DNA of 8,429 bases from an uncultured bacterium (GTDB lineage: Bacteria > Patescibacteriota > Patescibacteriia > Patescibacteriales > UBA12465). Positions 6,736 through 8,429 of this stretch are shown piece after piece. The notes under the pieces are model-generated. The model was given only the letters and a program-made list of their open reading frames with translations, did not search any database and was not told the origin of the DNA. Each line of letters starts with the position of its first letter. Within the stretch, counting starts at the first letter, position 1. Both the position numbers and the translations under genes were made by a program. The stretch covers positions 1-8,429 of the forward strand of contig CAIVBF010000116.1 of the NCBI GenBank assembly GCA_903904095.1. Reading direction: 5' to 3'.

Positions 6736-7692
6736 ATGAAACTAATAGTTGGGTTCTTAACTTATAACGAATCAAGCGCTAAATATTTAGAAGAATTTTT
6801 AGTAAGTTTAGCTGGGGCGCTGAATTTTTTAGATCGCTCTGAATTTAAGATATTTGCACGCGATAACAGCGACGCTTTAAATCCCAAGAATAAATTATTC
6901 ATTGATGAATTCAATGCTTCTCATAATAATTTGATTGAATACTCAACCGAAAATAATAATTTTGGTTTTGGTGTATCCTTTAATGTTTTGATTAGTAAGG
7001 CTATATCCTCTCAAGCTGAATATTTCTTGATTCTTAATCCTGATATGATTCTTGATTATAAAGCTGTTCAGAATTTAGTTAGGGCTCTTGATGAAAATAA
7101 ATCATTTTCAGCCGCTAGTCCTAAAATTTATTATTGGGATTTTTTAAATAATATCAAAACCAATAAGATTGATTCTTTGGGCATAACAGTAAGGCCGGGC
7201 CTTCGTTTCTCTAATCTCGGCCAAGGGTTTGACGATAACGGGCAGTTTGACAACGGGGATATTATTGGTCCCTCTGGAGCGTCCGGCCTATTCCGACTTG
7301 CCGACTTAGAGAGAATTGTGGAATTAGGGGTTAATGGCAAAAGACAGTATTTTGATGAGAGATTTTTTATGTATAAAGAGGACTGTGATTTGGCCTATCG
7401 TTTGTATTTAGCTGGCCTGAAAACAGTTATTGTACCAGAGGCTTTAATATATCATGATCGCAGCAGTGGATCGGGCAAACAAAATGTATTTAAAAAAATT
7501 ACTAATAGATTTAGAATAAGTCGTCAAATAAGAGCCTGGTCTCTCCAGAATCAGAATATTTTATACTATAAATACTGGAAAAATCAGAATTTTGTCAATA
7601 AATTTTTGATTATTTTCTGGTTTTTATCATCATTAGTTTTTTCTCTTATATTAGAGCAATTTAACCTAAAAACGTATTTTAAGAAGCTTTAG
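6736..7692 (+). CDS. Family 2 glycosyltransferase, WbbL (rhamnosyltransferase)-like
   Basis: This is a GT-A fold glycosyltransferase of 318 residues, probably adding a sugar to a surface glycan at the inner face of the membrane. It shows an N-terminal beta strand with LTYNES (8-13), ARDNSD (41-46) for nucleotide binding, NNNFGFGVSFN (73-83), the metal-binding LNPD (100-103), GPSGASGLFR (178-187) near the acceptor, and FDERFFMYKEDCDLAYR (206-222) with the catalytic ED, followed by YHD-RSSGS (239-246). This last block is typical of the WbbL-type rhamnosyltransferase subfamily. A hydrophobic segment at about 290-308 followed by a basic tail suggests a C-terminal membrane anchor. Proximity to rmlD/rmlA supports rhamnose as donor sugar, but this is inference. 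The gene begins 14 bases after the rmlA terminator and I see no clear promoter or Shine-Dalgarno, so expression may depend on read-through. Confidence 0.88.
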   Translation: MKLIVGFLTYNESSAKYLEEFLVSLAGALNFLDRSEFKIFARDNSDALNPKNKLFIDEFNASHNNLIEYSTENNNFGFGVSFNVLISKAISSQAEYFLILNPDMILDYKAVQNLVRALDENKSFSAASPKIYYWDFLNNIKTNKIDSLGITVRPGLRFSNLGQGFDDNGQFDNGDIIGPSGASGLFRLADLERIVELGVNGKRQYFDERFFMYKEDCDLAYRLYLAGLKTVIVPEALIYHDRSSGSGKQNVFKKITNRFRISRQIRAWSLQNQNILYYKYWKNQNFVNKFLIIFWFLSSLVFSLILEQFNLKTYFKKL

Positions 7693-7704
7693 AGCGGTAT
7701 ATTC

Positions 7705-7733
7705 TTGACTAATACAAAATAATGTGATAGGTT
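7705..7733 (+). promoter_or_regulatory. Probable sigma-70-type promoter for the sigma-4-like gene
   Basis: TTGACT (7705-7710, five of six bases of the -35 consensus) is separated by exactly 17 bases from TAGGTT (7728-7733), a weak -10 preceded by an extended TG (7725-7726). The predicted start is near 7740, giving a leader of about 40 bases before the ATG at 7782. It lies in the 89-base gap after the glycosyltransferase gene, where a new transcript is expected. Confidence 0.55.
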
Positions 7734-7743
7734 AAGAGTAATT

Positions 7744-7760
7744 AGCGCTCACTTAGTGCT
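7744..7760 (+). promoter_or_regulatory. Small hairpin in the leader of the sigma-4-like gene
   Basis: AGCGCT (7744-7749) can pair with AGTGCT (7755-7760) as a 6-bp stem with one G-U pair and the loop CACTT. It lies between the predicted transcription start and the ATG at 7782. The following sequence (TCCAATTTTG) has only a short T-run, so it could be a weak terminator for the glycosyltransferase gene or a leader structure. The DNA also reads as an imperfect palindrome that a dimeric protein could bind. Confidence 0.35.
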
Positions 7761-7781
7761 TCCAATTTTGCTTATAATAAT

Positions 7782-8429
7782 ATGAATAATTTATTAGAAA
7801 AAATTGTTAAAGAACAGAATACTGAAGAATTCAATAGTTTAGATGCTACTAAAATTGTTAACTCTCTGTTTTCTGAACTTTTAGATAGGGAAAAAGATAT
7901 TTTATCTCGTCGTTTTGGTTTGGGCGGTGATAAATCAGAGACTCTGGAAAAAATAGGCGGTTTACATAAGTTAACCAGAGAACGTGTCCGTCAGATTGAA
8001 TCGGCCAGCATAAAGAAAATTAAAAAATTGGAAAATTTAGAGATGTCTATTGATTTTCTAAAGAAAGCTGTTGAAGATCTGCTAGAGGAAAATGGCGGCC
8101 TTATTAGACGCGACTATCTTTTAGATATTTTGACAGTAATTTGTTTAGAGATTAATAATGAGAATAATACTTCCGATGAGGATTATGAAAAAAATAGACG
8201 GATTTATCGCAATCATTTTAATTTTATCATTTCTAAGTTAATGGGCGATGACTTTGAGTTAGTTGATAATCATGACGATTTTAACTCATCTTTCAAGACC
8301 AAGAATCAAGATATTAGCTCTCTTGAAGAATTAACTAAGGACCTCCTAGCCAAGGTTGATACTCTAAAGAAGACGATGAAGACAGAAGAACTTTTGGATT
8401 TACTAAAAGAATTAGATAGTTATAATAAA
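7782..8429 (+). CDS. Sigma-70 region 4-like HTH protein with winged-helix segments, 3' end missing
   Basis: The frame opens at ATG 7782 and remains open for 216 codons to the window edge. Residues about 24-84 match sigma-70 region 4: LLDREKDILSRRFGLGG (33-49) followed by TLEKIGG (54-60) and the recognition helix TRERVRQIESASIKKI (65-80), very close to the RpoD sequence around TRERIRQIEAKALRKL. No region 1.2, 2 or 3 precedes it, since only about 23 residues lie upstream. A region at about 92-173 (LEENGGLIRRDYLLDIL, then NHFNFIISKL, DDFELVDNHDDF) has the pattern of a winged helix, and 181-209 may begin a second one, reminiscent of HARE-HTH/RpoE-delta-like domains. It cannot act as a normal sigma factor alone because the -10-binding region 2 is absent. 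It may bind RNA polymerase or DNA as a transcription regulator. Similar proteins in CPR genomes are annotated as 'sigma factor-like HTH'. Function unknown. Confidence 0.82.
   Translation, partial: MNNLLEKIVKEQNTEEFNSLDATKIVNSLFSELLDREKDILSRRFGLGGDKSETLEKIGGLHKLTRERVRQIESASIKKIKKLENLEMSIDFLKKAVEDLLEENGGLIRRDYLLDILTVICLEINNENNTSDEDYEKNRRIYRNHFNFIISKLMGDDFELVDNHDDFNSSFKTKNQDISSLEELTKDLLAKVDTLKKTMKTEELLDLLKELDSYNK

Noticed and set aside
7773..7778. Perfect TATAAT just before the ATG at 7782
   Set aside because: The predicted start would fall after the ATG and no -35 box sits 17 bases upstream; the promoter at 7705-7733 fits better.
1..8429. CRISPR arrays, tRNA/rRNA genes, insertion sequences, defence genes
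   Set aside because: No regularly spaced repeats, cloverleaf-like sequences, transposase motifs or nuclease signatures were seen on reading the window.

Overview
The window is AT-rich bacterial DNA with all genes on the + strand, packed closely. Gene content and protein style suggest a small-genome member of the Patescibacteria/CPR, probably Parcubacteria-like. The supporting features are a shortened cell-wall/division (dcw) cluster, a Mur ligase without its usual N-terminal domain, many Lys/Asn/Ile residues, A/T-only leaders without Shine-Dalgarno sequences, and a sigma-region-4-like HTH protein with no other sigma domains. This lineage call is inferred from the style of the sequence; no 16S rRNA or marker tree was available.

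Region 1 (1-4982) is a dcw segment in the classical order: mraZ (5' end cut by the window), rsmH/mraW, a small FtsL-like membrane protein, a class B penicillin-binding protein (FtsI/PBP2 type) and a MurF-type ligase. Gaps are 9-34 bases, so this is probably one transcript started upstream of the window. MraZ would control the operon, RsmH methylates 16S rRNA, FtsL and FtsI form the septal peptidoglycan synthase core, and the Mur ligase adds D-Ala-D-Ala to the precursor. A hairpin plus T-tract at 5024-5054 ends this block. The usual next genes (mraY, murD, ftsW, murG and others) are absent.

Region 2 (5055-6722) holds two dTDP-L-rhamnose pathway genes, rmlD and a short-form rmlA, probably started from an extended -10 promoter almost touching the rmlD ATG and closed by a perfect 10-bp hairpin terminator. 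rmlB and rmlC are not in the window. Region 3 (6736-7692) is a WbbL-like family 2 glycosyltransferase with a C-terminal membrane segment, a plausible user of dTDP-rhamnose for a cell-surface glycan.

Region 4 (7693-8429) has a good sigma-70-type promoter, a small leader hairpin, and the first 216 codons of a gene whose product begins with a sigma-70 region 4 HTH followed by apparent winged-helix segments; it runs off the window. No RNA genes, CRISPR arrays, insertion sequences or long repeats were seen. No stretch longer than about 100 bases lacks a gene. I do not see a clearly new multi-gene system. The sigma-4-only regulator and the remodelled MurF are the most unusual items.
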